Shown in pieces: positions 11,728-30,717 of a stretch of 64,000 nucleotides of DNA. The first letter of the stretch is position 1. Each line of letters begins with the position of its first letter. The notes beneath the pieces are model-generated. The model ran no database searches, was not told the DNA's origin, and was given only the letters and a program-made list of their open reading frames with translations. The position numbers and the translations under genes were made by a program. This DNA is from Voacanga thouarsii (taxonomy: Eukaryota > Streptophyta > Magnoliopsida > Gentianales > Apocynaceae): positions 1,860,001 through 1,924,000 of the forward strand of contig JANUWF010001190.1 in the NCBI GenBank assembly GCA_026120185.1, written 5' to 3'.

Positions 11728-12272
11728 TTGGCGCCGAGGTGTATCAGTATGACCATATTTTTAATCTGTATTGTTCCATCGATGTTTCCCATTACACCCT
11801 TGCCCTTTTTCCCTGACCAATCTTCTGCTAACATCCCCTGGGCGCATGTAAGACGTGCGGTCTTAAGCTAAACGCATATTGTTAGGAGAAAGAGTAGAGC
11901 TGAAAGATACTGATAAAGATAATTCAAATATGAAAACACTTATATTTCAGCAAAGCATCAATAGGTAAGAGGAATGTTGATAAACCCCAAAAAGGTACAT
12001 GAACTAATGCACCTAACTTAACTACTGCAGTATCTTTCGGTTTAGTCCACATTCCATGAAGAATGCCAGTGCATTATCCAGCTGTGTTTTTCTCTCCAAA
12101 TATTGACAAAAATGAGAGAACCTGCTGCCCTATATTTTGAGCTAGCCCACAACGGGGTTGCACCATATTAAGTTAATAAAAAAACCACCCCAAAACAGAC
12201 CTCCAAGTAACGTGTATCCCAAAAAAATATCCTACCACAAAATATCGTGCCTCTAATGTACCAAAACAGTCA

Positions 12273-19087
<6,815 letters not shown>

Positions 19088-21333
19088 TTCCGCTTCCAAA
19101 CAAAACCCTAATTTATTCACAAGAAAAATAGCAAACAAAATCAATAAAATCCAAAAATACACCAAACCAACGAGTTTCGAGCAAAAGAATTTTGTTGAAA
19201 AAAAGCGAAAATTCAAGAAATGACAAAAAGATTTGAAAACAAATGTGGAGTTCCAACAATTTCAATTTCAGGGCCGTAAACAAAAATTTTGTCATCAAGA
19301 AATGAGATTAGAAATCTATACATATACACTTACTAGAGAGCTGAAACTAGTATGACAGAATCTTTAGGAGAAAGAGGAAGGAAATGCAGAGAGGGGACTG
19401 AGACCGGAGAGAATGGGAAGGATGGGAAAGTACCTTTTGCAGGAGGAGAAATATATTTCTTTTTATTTTTATTTATTTTAATTTAATGCTCGTGGCAGAT
19501 GAATCGATAATGGGCGGGAAAATGAAGTCCCTGAAGTTTACCCTTGAGAAAGGAGCATAATATCAGGAAAGCCATCAGGTCGTGTTGTATTGTACGGTAC
19601 CCGCACCCGCACCCGCACCCACACCGCACAAGTGGGAGTAGTTGTGAGTTGTGGATCTAATTGGTTAATGGTTCCCCGGCCGGGGTAGAAACTGGGTGGG
19701 GAAAGGGCGGGGACGGGGCTGTTGGCGCGAAGCCCAAGGAAATGGTCTTGTCATGTCAAATCATTTAAATAATTAATTTCCAGCCCAATTTCAAGCCTGC
19801 TACATGAAAAGAAGGAAAGCCTGTATATTCTCTAATATAATAATTTTTTAATTTTTTTTGCATTGAAATTGACAGATAATAAAATATATTTTCGATTCCT
19901 TTATTAGTTTAAACAAGCCTTTAAGGATAAATTCTAATATTATTTCATTTACACCGAATATATTATAAATATATAATTTGTATAAGTATTCTATTGCACA
20001 ATTAACATATTATGCGTAATTATAAAAAAATATTTATATAAATTTTATTTTTACTGACCATCGCTTTAAAATTTTGTTTTACACATTAATTGTTTGTTAT
20101 ATATTATAAAATTAGATAAATTTTTAAAACATAAGTATTACTCATAAAAATTGAATTTATATAAAATATTTTTCTTTTGATTTTAAAATGATATATTCAA
20201 TTGATTAAATGAACTTTTTTAATTATCAGAAAAAATCTTGAAATTAATTCATTTTTTCTCTTTCTCTTCCTCTCTAGTGTCGGGTGAATTCATGTTTTTT
20301 TGAAAGATATTAGTTCAAATAAAAACACAAAAGTGACTCAATTGATTTAAAATAGTATTTGTTGCTTTACGAGAGGGGAGTCAACAAAAATGTCGATCGA
20401 CTGATTTTCCGATGAATATAAATAGTCTGATAGAAAAATGAATAGATGAGTCAGACATTTTAAAATATATGACCTATTTTAACTTATTATAGAAATAGTC
20501 TAAACAAGTAGAAATATTACATGCGAAAAACAAAACAGAATTGAACACGATATATTTTGATTAAAATAATGAATAAATCAAAACACTAGAATTGATAATC
20601 AAAGCAACATCAAACGGAAAATTTATAATTAAAGGAGTAAAAAAATTTGTAAAGCAAACGTGAACAAAGTTGTAAACAAAGTTATAAGAAAAGCTGTAAG
20701 AACAGCTGTAAATGGAAGCAGTGATGAAAACTATAAAAATGCTAAAAAAATGAATTGAAAATTTTTGATAATTTGGTTTGAGATGAATGTTGGTGTCTTC
20801 AATTTGAGATTCTTGTTTACTTTATACTTGCTATGGTGCAGTTGCCGACTTTCGAAAGTAGAGAAGATCTCACTTCGTAGTCCGTCTTTAGCAATTGAGA
20901 ACGTTAATATCTTACCGATCGTACCGAGGTGTGTGGGTAATGGCTCATCGACTCCTGGTTCCGATATTGACCAGGTTCAGCCGTTGAGGATTTTATTTGA
21001 CATCATCATCCGTTTGACAAAATTCATATCGGATTCAACTAAAAGTTACAATTGCAACGAATCAACTAAAAACAATGTCAATAATAGATTTTAGTGATAA
21101 AGTAGAATCACGTCTTTATCGATCTATTTGAAGAATAAAAGGAGGTAGGATAAGAAAAGAACAAATTGGCTAAAACTTAATGACATGGGAACACACACAC
21201 TTATGCCGTAAGCACAAACATTGGCCCACGCTCTTTTCTTTCTTTTCTTTTTTTTTTTGTAATCTCAACTCTTTTTTATTCACGAACTACAAAAATTCTC
21301 TTTTTTAAGTTTTTTTTTAAATCAAAATCTATC
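19088..21333. other. DDM1 5' flank and AT-rich intergenic spacer
   Basis: From 19088 to about 19440 the sequence is probably 5' UTR and core promoter of DDM1. A short ACCCGC hexamer array sits at about 19599-19622, and GC-rich promoter-like sequence reaches about 19750. Beyond this the spacer is AT-rich. A 109-codon ORF at 20765-21094 has no recognisable domain. I see no other gene. Confidence 0.5.
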
Positions 21334-21342
21334 ACTCTATAG
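21334..21342 (+). repeat. Left target-site duplication of the Mutator-like element
   Basis: ACTCTATAG here matches ACTCTATGG at about 30771-30779 at 8 of 9 positions, outside the terminal inverted repeats. A 9-bp duplication is typical of Mutator-like elements. Confidence 0.65.
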
Positions 21343-21395
21343 GGGGTTTTGACAAAAATGGTAACATTTCCAAAAGCAGCTCCGGATGGGGGCAC
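21343..21395 (+). repeat. Left terminal inverted repeat of the MULE
   Basis: Its first 50 or so bases align with the reverse complement of 30718-30770, with mismatches and small gaps. Matching blocks are GGGGTTTTGAC, AAAATGGTAA and CTCCGGATGGG. Confidence 0.75.
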
Positions 21396-21425
21396 CTTTT
21401 TTGGGCTACCCTCTGACCAGCTTCA

Positions 21426-21448
21426 CCTTGTGTCTGTCAGACACGAAG
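21426..21448. repeat. Subterminal imperfect palindrome, left MULE end
   Basis: CCTTGTGTCT-GTC-AGACACGAAG is an imperfect 10-bp inverted repeat. It is the same unit that occurs several times just inside the right end of the element, so it may be a transposase-binding subterminal motif. Confidence 0.6.
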
Positions 21449-21659
21449 AACTGTTATCACAAAAAAAAAAAAAAAATTCCAAATTTTCAAACGCATTAAA
21501 TGTGTGAATGACGACCAAAATTTTTGGCGGTCAAACATGAAAGCCAAATTGCACCTCATCAATTTTATCAAATTCATTTCATTTCTCTGCATTGCAATTC
21601 TTTTACAACAAAATTTTGTTTTTTTTTATTTCACAAATTTTTTTTAACAATTTTAGTTC

Positions 21660-23220
21660 TAGTTAATTTAATTTTTTATTTAAATAAACGATTATATTTA
21701 ATAATTTTTTATTTAGTTCCGTTCACATTACAAAATTACAGTTATCTTTATTAAAATTTTAAATTATTTTAATTCTCAATTAATACTAAAATTAAATCTT
21801 AATATATTTTTATTGTCAAAGGCAATAAAAATAAATTAAGCTTTTGGAAATAAATTAAATCTTAATTTATGCTAACGGATTAAAGATTTATTTTTTTGAC
21901 GATAAAAATAAATTAAGCTTCAATTTTAGTATTAATTGAGATTTAAAATTATTTAAAATTTTAATAAAAATAACTTTGATTTTATATTGTGAACTGGACT
22001 AAATCAAAAAATTTATTGAATATAATCGTTTATTTAAATAAAAATTAAATTAAATAAATGGTTATAATTTTAGTTTGAATATAATCGTTTATTTAAATAA
22101 ACGATTATATTTAATAAATTTTTTTATTTAGTTCCGTTTACAATACAAAATGACAGTTATTTTTATTAAAATTTTAAATTATTTTAATTCTCAATTAATA
22201 CTAAAATTAAATTTTATTTTTTATCATAAAAATGACAATAAATTTTAATCTTTTTAATTTATTTTATTATCTTTAATCCATTAAACATAATATTTTTGAA
22301 ATAATAATTTTTTATTTTTCTAATTTCTTTAATTTTAATTTTAATTTTTAGAGTTTCTTTTAAAATTTTAGATGCTAAAATTTAATTACAATTATGTATA
22401 AAAATTAATTATAATTAATTTTAAATGTCAATAACGTACACTTAAAATCTTCACGATATTTGACAATTTAATTTCTTTGCATGATTTCTCTACAGAGAAA
22501 TCCTTTAAAAAAAAATATGACTTCTCTACATGGCAAGAATTCTTTAGCAAAAACACTAAGCAATTTTTTTTTTTTAATTTCACATTAATTCTTTAGTAAA
22601 AATATTATTATATGTAGACATGTAATTTTGACTCTATTTAATTTAATTTTTTATTTAAATAAACAATTATATTCAATAATTTTTTTAATTTAGTCCCGTT
22701 CACAATATAAAATCACAGTTATTTTTATTAAAATTTTAAATAATTTTAAATCTCAATTTAATACTAAAATTGAATCCTAATTTTTATCGTAAAAATGACA
22801 ATAATTTTTAATATGTTTAATTTATTTTATTATTTATCTTTAATCCGTTAAACATAATAGTTTTGAAATAATAATTTATTATTTTTCTAATTTCTTTAAT
22901 TTTAATTTTAATTTTTAGATGCTAAAATATAATTACAATTATGTATAATTAATTTTAAATATGTACGTAAAAAACATATAGTAATTTTTTTTGAATTTCA
23001 CATTAATTCATTAGCGTAAATATTATTATATGTAGACATGTAATTTATTTTATTATTTATCTTTAATCCGTTAAACATAATATTTTTGAAATAATAATTA
23101 ATTATTTTTTAAATTATTTTAATTTTAATTATTAGAGTTTAATTTATTATTTTGAATGCTAAAATTTAATTACAATTATGTATAAAAATTAATTATAATT
23201 AATTTTAAATGTCAATAATA
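21660..23220. repeat. AT-rich interspersed repeat array inside the MULE
   Basis: A unit of about 135 bp (TTTATTTAAATAAACGATTA ... TTAGTTCCGTTCAC ... AATTAATACTAAAATT) occurs directly at about 21664-21796, 22085-22210 and 22638-22770, and inverted at about 21905-22070. A second unit, from TCTTTAATCCRTTAAACATAAT to GCTAAAATWTAATTACAATT, occurs at about 22268-22435, 22838-22960 and 23055-23215. No coding potential is seen. Confidence 0.75.
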
Positions 23221-23315
23221 TAAACATAAAATCGTCAAAACCAAGTATGAAAACTAGTCCTACAATGAAATCCTCGATGGTGCCGTTGAGGTTGAACTCG
23301 TCTCGGAGGTTGTTG

Positions 23316-25571
23316 CTAAGGATGTAATTCAGGTTGTCCCTCATCTTGTTCATCTGTAGTGTACGATGAACCTACATCATCCTCAAACTGTCTATACTGT
23401 CTCCAAGACGGTCCAGTGGATGTACCAACAGCAAATTCGCCCCCCGAAGAAACATACCTAGGATAAAAAATTAGGTGTTGCGAAGTTAAAAAATCATCGT
23501 GATCATCTGAAACCGCTGCACCAGAGATGAAGTCATCTGCAACTGGCAAAACTGGAACGTAGTCATCATCGACTGCTGCATGAGCACCTAGCACATAAAC
23601 ATCTTCATCTCCATGCACCGGTGAGTAGTACTGTTGTGGGGGAACTTCCTCAACTGCAGCATGCCGACATGCCCGTTTACCGCCCCACCTTATTGGTAGT
23701 TCTTGTCGAGGCACTTGTTGCGAAATCGGTGGTATCAGATTAGCAGTATACGATTGTCTGGATAGCTCATGCGGCATTCGATTTAGACGACCGGATTCGC
23801 TACTAGCAGCCAAAGTACGCATGCAATATCGAATATTCCTCCGACTGCTTGTTACGCGTATGATGCATCATGTTAAGATGCTTCATTGCCTATGTGCCAG
23901 ATCTGGTGTAGTGCGTCGATCTGCATATGTATTTTCAAGAATATCATTAAAATTTTAAATAAGTCAGAAATCTATATATACTTATATGAATGAGGAAAAA
24001 TAGACTTACGAGTACTTCAACTGCTAAACTACGAGACTGATAGCCCACGGGATTTGATTGTTGTATGATAAGATTGCTAATTAATCGCCTTGTGTGAGTC
24101 TAATACCACACAAAATAATCAGGCGTAACAACAGCTTGCCTGAAAGTGGGCTGTCCAGTGATGATAGAAGCATGTCTGTTGATCCAATTAGCATGGTATA
24201 GCGTATCCACGTCATCCCATCCAACACCGATAGTACGTAGGTCCCGTTGATGTAGATTTGACCCCGTGTCAACAACATTCGGAATTATTTACAACAATCT
24301 AAATTGTCACATAACTCGATCGGGGCGATGTAGCTCAATCGTCTCCCAACACAGTAGAGATGTGACAGATATCCAAATTTGTTGGCCATGCGTACAGTAT
24401 AGAGGTAGAGATGCTAACATATTCGCATCATAAGGTTGCCAAATAAACTGTAAAATAAATAAATTTAGTTTTAAATAATAAATAACAATAAATATTATTT
24501 AAAATTCAATTCCAAACTAACAATATCGTAGTAATACATAAGTGATTGTGTCGCATTCGATCTAACTGATCTCTGTACGCAATCAGCACATGTGTTGGCG
24601 TACGGGACAATTCCAGTGGACTCTGCCATACTGCTCTCCTAGGCATATTCGGACCAATGTCCTCTACCGGACGTACTCTATCAGGTCTAATAGTGGGAAT
24701 GCGCTCCCAAGCCCATAACTGCACTTCAAATGAAATAATAATATTAGAAAAATATTTTATGATTTAACATAATTAAATTCACCTTTTGGATTTAAATTCG
24801 TACATGAATCAATAGAAGTGGACCATTGATCTGATGCGTCGTATAAATAGTAACGTTGCACATATAATTATATAAATGAGCTAATACTGCACTACCCCAA
24901 CTCAGTGTACCATCCAACTCGAGATTGCATATAAACCTAAGGAAGCGCAGATGAACTCGGTTCCTGGATTTGTCGGAGAACAAAAATCCACCAATAAGCT
25001 GCATAATGCGATACCTTGCATACTGTGTAACCATATCAGGAGTTGCGTGCGTTGGAAGAGGTTGAGCCAGTGCTCTCTCGAGTGAACTTAACTTCAATCG
25101 AGATCCATCCAAGTCTGTACCTGTGGGCTGAAAACCAAGGAACGCGTCACATAGATCTAGTAGCTCTGCCTGTGGGCAGTTGAACCCACGACCAATAATT
25201 GGATCACCCTCCACGTGCAATCCAAAAAGAACCTCGACATTCTATAGTGTAATCGTGGCATCTCCCACTATAAGATGGAACATGTGTGTCTCCTGGCGCT
25301 ATCTTTCCACCAACGCTGTAATCAGGGGATGATCAATCTTCATGTACGACAAATGAATAATTCCACCGAACCCAACTATATCTATAAGTTGCTCGACTCG
25401 TGGATCGAATGGTCGAGCAATCCAAAAAGCGCTGTCATTGAACTTTGCAGTGAGGACAGTATCTTCCAACTGCCCTGCCCAAATATGTGTTGATCTATGT
25501 TGACGCTGCAGAGTCAATAAGTCTGGAATAATGGAGCCGGGATCGACTCCGCCTTGTGCAGGGTCCATCAA
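23316..25571 (-). pseudogene. Plant mobile domain (PMD/MAIN-like) protein carried by the MULE, broken
   Basis: Read on the minus strand the pieces follow the PMD (aminotransferase-like, PF10536) order. These are an N-terminal part (25571-25299) with FDPRVEQLIDIVGFGGI; a joined part near 25280 with ETHMFHL-type sequence; 25220-24792 with GFNCPQAELLDLCDAFLG, YARYRIMQLIGGFLFSDKS and WGSAVLAHLYNYM; 24724-24506 beginning LQLWAWERIPTIRP-like; 24278-24081; and a C-terminal part at 23822-23316. AT-rich gaps between pieces could be introns, but a frameshift near 25285 and several stops suggest decay. PMD proteins such as MAIN/MAIL1 act in gene expression and transposon silencing, and related domains are found inside transposons. 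Here the gene lies downstream of the transposase on the same strand and inside the TIRs, so it is element cargo. Confidence 0.75.
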
Positions 25572-25622
25572 TGGTATCTTAAAAAAAAATGATTATAATA
25601 TATTGTTAAACAAAATAAAGTT

Positions 25623-26015
25623 AAAATATCATCATTTGTGCAACCATAATACCACAAAATATATAAACAGATGTGATGAATATTATTACACACATAAGAG
25701 GCTTTGATACAACATATCAAATAAAAAATATTACATCAGTCATATGAATTACAAAGATATAATATGTAAAATATTATAACATCAATTTATAGTACCGTGG
25801 GTACAATTCCTACAAAATAAAGTGAAAATATCATCATTTATGCAGCCATAATACCACAAAATATATAAACAAACGTAATGAGTATTATTACACACATAAG
25901 ATGTTTTGATATAACATAGCAAAGAAGAAATATTACATCAGTCATATAAATTACAAAGATAGAACATGTAAAAATTCTAACATCAATCTACAGCACCGTA
26001 GGTGCAATTCCTCCT
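25623..26015. repeat. Tandem duplication of about 200 bp between PMD and transposase genes
   Basis: The stretch starting AAAATATCATCATTTGTGCA at 25623 recurs from 25825 with about 85-90% identity by eye, running to about 26015 (offset 202 bp). It lies in the gap between the two minus-strand genes of the MULE. Confidence 0.85.
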
Positions 26016-26210
26016 ATTATGTCCGTTGCGATGATATAACCCACATCGAGGAGGTGAATCAGGATTATACTCATCCATTTTATTCCAAATACGCGCTGTT
26101 CGCATTCAACCAGATCGTCGATTCTTAAAACGGTGAGCGTACAGCGCCAAGATTAAACCAGGGTCGCGCCAATAATCCTTGTGCGGATGGTCTGAATTGT
26201 GGTGTATACA

Positions 26211-28730
26211 TTAACCTGTAGGATATTGTTGTGTTCTCCGATAACAGAGATCCCCAGAGTTCAGCCCCAATTGTTGACATGCTGCAAATGCGTGCGAACA
26301 AGGAATTTCATATATTTTCCATTTGCAGCAACTGCATGACTTGGTACCAACATTAACCTCGTAAGAATTATTTCTCTTTCCATGCTCACGATGTGCTGAC
26401 ACCATGCTAAAAATACCCCTGTCCTGATTAAAAGCGAGTATACGGTGTCTTCTTCCTTTTGTCTCATTATTCACAAACTTTGCTCATATAGTCGAAGGGA
26501 AGTAATACCTGCCGTGATTAGCCTCCTGTCTATGATCGTTGAAATATTTGACTATTTTTTTAAAGAAGACTCAACAATAACTTTGATGGGCAGGATATGT
26601 ATGCTTTTGACGACACTGTTGAATGATTCAACCAAATTAGTTGTCATATTACCCCACATATGGCCACCGTCATAAGTAAGCGTCAATTGCTCATTCGAAA
26701 TCAAATTCAACCATGCCTTGACTTGGGGGTTCAGCATACTAATTTCTTCCATAATCTGCAAAAATTTTCGCTTCTTACTTTGATCGCTGGTTGCATACAT
26801 CAACATATTTAGCTGATGATTCATGAACTTTATATTAAAGTTACTTTGGATATGTCTGAGACAAAATCTGTACACTGCCATTGGCTCCTGCCAATCGGGT
26901 AGTCAATGAAGGGCATTCACTATCCCAACGTGTCTGTTAGATATTAAACAAATTCTTCGATCATTTAGTACATGTGCCCTGAGTAACAACAAAAACCAAC
27001 CCCAACTGTCATTTATTTTCTCGTCAACGACTACAAAAGTAAGGGGTAATATATGATTGTTAGTATCTTGACTAACAACTGTTAATAATTTTCTCTTGTA
27101 TATACCCCTAAGAAATGTCCCGTCGACGCTGACCACCGATTTCATGAAAACAAATGCATCAATGCATGGCTTGAACGCCCAAAAAATATATCCAAATGTC
27201 TTTGCACCATTGCTATCCATGGGTAGGAAATGTCATGACACTATGGTACCTGGATTGGCATCTTGCAAGGCTTGCATATACCGTGGCAGTTGTGCAAATG
27301 AAGAAGGCCAGTCACCATAAATCATCTCAATGGCATGCTTGCGCGCGTTCTATCCTTTTTTGTAAGACGGAGTGAAATGTAAAGTGTTATGTATATGGTT
27401 ATTTATCTCGCTGACCATTATTTTTTGATTATTGTGAATCATTGACATAATATGTTTCGCCATAAATTTGGTGCTCATGTTGCAATGGTTGCCGTATATT
27501 GTTCGAACTAGACAAATGTGCTCTCCATACCATCGAGTAATTTGCCACAGTTCACAACCTTTTTTCTTTCACGCATGAATTCACCAATAACAGGGATGTT
27601 GGGGAGTTGAATTTTTGCATTCGGCAACCCAAGATGCACTTTTACTTTCTTATACTATGAACCCATGACTCAATCTGACAGACCATGATCGAACTGCCCA
27701 AAGTAACTCTTCCTTATTTCTAAACCACATTTCAATCCTTAAGTCATTATTAGATTTTGACCATAAATCCATCAAACTACTTCCCGTCGCCGTTCCATCA
27801 CATTCACTTTCCATTTCTTGAGAAGCAGTCAACCTGTCAAGATATATTGAATACGGTAGATTATACAACCAGTCTGATTCAGCAGGTATATTACTAGGTT
27901 GTGGCATTACAAAAGGACCGGGACCATGTTCTCCAGCATCACCATCTCCTTTGTCCTCGTCGGGGGTATCTTCCGTATTCGGTCCATCAAGATCGGATGT
28001 TGCTCCTAAACCATCCACGGTCGCCTTTGAGCACCTATTCAATTGGGTTCTCGAGCAACCCACTCATCGATTGGGATAATATCCAATGGAATATTTATTT
28101 CTGCAATAGAAAACAACGGCGTGGGGTTGGGTTGTGTTTGTATAGGCTGAACATCGACATGAAATGGAGGCGTGACAAACCCCATCGAAGTTGGTCTGAC
28201 GACTCGGATATTCGAAACTAAGAGTATGAAGGGATTGAAAATTGTCACTTGGGAGATGTCCAGGATTACTGGCGTAAACAAGTGTAGGCGCATTTAAATC
28301 AATATTAGCCCTGTGCACCGGAGTGGCTGAATTCACTAATTCACTGAAGGATTCCGTAATAGGCATAAGGTTGTGTTGTTCTGCAAGATTTGTATCTGTT
28401 ACATTTTGAATCTGTATCGTCTCATGATGAACATGCAGATCGATTGGTTGTCCCTTCACGGTGGATGTATAGTACCACAAGCTTTCCATATCTTCATCGT
28501 ATGTTATGGAAGTTGTTATAGACCTTAGTGCAACACAACAAACAGTATCTTCTCTCATTATTATTTGCAATTGAACAGTAGACATGTTTAATCCAGGAAA
28601 GTGTACATATTTTATTGACTAAACCAAGGTAACTAACTCGATTTTTAACAATCAATGCCTTGCGATATGGACGGTTAAAAAAATCGTCGTTTGGGGTACG
28701 CATAATCTCGCAATCCCAATACAACCGCAA
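26211..28730 (-). pseudogene. MuDR-type MULE transposase, decayed
   Basis: Pieces in order on the minus strand are an N-terminal region (28730-28039); the MuDR N-terminal motif MWFRNKEELLWAVRSW (ORF 28063-27650); the zinc-binding-like part with CELWQITRWYGEHICL (near 27560-27510); the MULE transposase domain (27220-26903) with VSVDGTFLRGIY and VVVDEKINDSWGWF; the CxxH part FCLRHIQSNFN and NLVESFN (26881-26552); and a C-terminal SWIM zinc finger, CSCCKWKIYEIPCSHAF (26474-26211). Frames change at several points and stops interrupt it, so no full protein can be made. In the usual ISDRH motif, which carries the second catalytic aspartate, the residue reads N (ISNRH). Function is known from the family: DDE-type cut-and-paste transposition. 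Confidence 0.85.
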
Positions 28731-28739
28731 TTTAACAGG

Positions 28740-29990
28740 TTGTTCTAGTGATATTGTGTCTAAATAAACAATGCAAAGAATTTTTCTATCAAAAAATAAA
28801 ATAAAATAAAGTACGTCGCAACTTTGAATTACTATACAATATCATCATTATTCAGCACATTTCAACCCAAAATAATATATTATGCTATACAATATAATAT
28901 CAATATAAATCAATTAATCGTCATAAATAATCAAATATCAAATCTCAAACAAAATATAATGATTTTTTTAACATGGAAATAAATTACAATTAAATTAAAT
29001 TAAATATCAAATATACAACTAACTAAAAATTACAAAAAAATTAAATTATTAAGTTCATCATAAAAGTTAAAGATAAGGTTCACCTTTAATTTTTAATATA
29101 TACTATATTAAATTTTTTTCATTTTATTTGAAAATTTGGCATAATTAGATATTTTTCATCTAATTTATATTAATATTTTCTAATCAAATTGTTAGAAATA
29201 ATTAGTCTCATTATTCAACATATCTCAACCCAAAGTAATATATTATTTTATACAATATAATATTAATATAAATCAATTAATCGTCACAAATAATAAAAAA
29301 CCAAATCTCAAACAAAATATAACAAAATTTTAATATGGATGTAAATTATAATTAAATTAAATTAAATTGAATATCAAATAAACAACTAACTAAAAATTAC
29401 CAAAAAAAAATAAATTATTAAGTTCACCATAAAAGCTAAAGATAAGGTTCACCTTTAATTTTTAATATATACTATATTAAAATTTTTCATTTTATTTGAA
29501 ATTTTGGCATAATTAGATATTTTTCATTTAATTTATATTAATATTATCCTAATCAAATTATTAGAAATAATTAGTCTCATTATTCAGCACATCTCAACCC
29601 AAAGTAATATATTATTCTATACAATATAATATTAATATAAATCAATTATTCGTCACAAATAATCAAAAACCAAATCTCAAACAAAATATAATGATTTTTT
29701 AACATGAACGTAAATTATAATTAAATTAAATTAAATTGAATATCAAATAAATAACTAACTAAAATTACAAATAAATTAAAGATCAACCATACACAATTTA
29801 TACAGTTCAACAAAATACAAAATAGACCAAATAAATAATTTACTCTAAATTTTGATTAAATAGATCAAAACATATTATAAATCAGTCAATATTTTACCAA
29901 ACATAATTTCTAAAAATCTCAATAATTTCACTATAAGTGCACAATCAAATAATTAATTTTTTAATATTAGAATTAAAAAAATCTATTTAA
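28740..29990. repeat. AT-rich tandem repeat, period about 365 bp
   Basis: The block starting CATTATTCAGCACATYTCAA begins at 28846, 29209 and 29578 (spacings 363 and 369 bp). It continues through AATCAATTAWTCGTC and ATCAAATCTCAAAC blocks to a CTAATCAAATTRTTAGAAATAATTAGTCT end. The third copy is cut off at about 29790. This is the 5' side of the transposase gene; no ORF is seen. Confidence 0.85.
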
Positions 29991-30390
29991 ACAAATAAGT
30001 AAATAAATTAATACAATCTCTATTTTTTTTTAAAAAAAAACTTGTTATATAGAAGTCACGTGTATGGCTCGGGTGCACAGACATCAATACTTTTTCTGAA
30101 TTTGTAATTCCAACACAAATCTCCAACGATAGATTAGTGGTGATGAAAAAATATGATATATAATTTTGAATGATTGAGACAAGAAAAATGGCTAGAAAAA
30201 TTTTATAAGCAGTGTGACTGAAGAAAACTGGCGTGGAGAAGAAAGTGGGGATCCGGATGAAAGTAGAGTGAAAATGAATGAAATGGTCATCGGTTTGCAT
30301 TGAAATTTATAGGTAAAATTTTGCCTGTACTGCCCGTGAAAAACTGTTCTTCCCGTGAATGCAATTCATTTGGAGTGTGGGTGAGCAGCC

Positions 30391-30423
30391 TTTTCAGTGG
30401 AATCTCTGAGATTCCACTGAAAA
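30391..30423. repeat. Perfect 33-bp palindrome near right MULE end
   Basis: TTTTCAGTGGAATCTC and GAGATTCCACTGAAAA form perfect 16-bp arms around a single T. It lies about 350 bp inside the right end of the MULE, at the start of a cluster of palindromes. Confidence 0.9.
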
Positions 30424-30442
30424 AGCCGCCGAAAGTAAAAAA

Positions 30443-30687
30443 GCTGGCCAACCTCGTGTGTGCCAAACACGAGTTGGCCAGCATGGCACAAATGACAAGT
30501 TGGCGTATTCCTCGCGTGTGCCAAACGCAAGGTACTGCATACCTCGTGTTTGGCACACATAAGGTTCGCCAATGTGGCGCAACGGACAGCGACTTTTCGA
30601 AGCCGATAACGATTATTCGGTTGACCGTATTCCTCGTGTCTGGTAGACACGAGGTGCGCCTCCTCCTCGTGTTTTGCAGACACGAGG
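30443..30687. repeat. Cluster of subterminal palindromes, right MULE end
   Basis: Several inverted repeats follow each other: 30443-30482 (arms GCTGGCCAAC/GTTGGCCAGC around CGTGT-type sequence), about 30513-30575 (GTGTGCCAAACGC facing GTGTTTGGCACAC), 30632-30654 (CCTCGTGTCT-GGT-AGACACGAGG) and 30665-30687 (CCTCGTGT...ACACGAGG). All use the same CCTCGTGT core, which is also found at the left end. Confidence 0.85.
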
Positions 30688-30717
30688 TACCCCCTCATGT
30701 GGGATCCTCAAATTTTA

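Noticed and set aside
19599..19622. ACCCGC hexamer array as a possible interstitial telomere repeat
   Set aside because: The plant telomere repeat is CCCTAAA; this is a short hexamer of another sequence near a promoter.
20765..21094. 109-codon plus-strand ORF in the spacer right of DDM1
   Set aside because: No recognisable domain, no splice context, AT-rich surroundings.
21660..23220. Repeat array considered as CRISPR or satellite
   Set aside because: Units are long, AT-rich, partly inverted and unevenly spaced, and the genome is a plant's.
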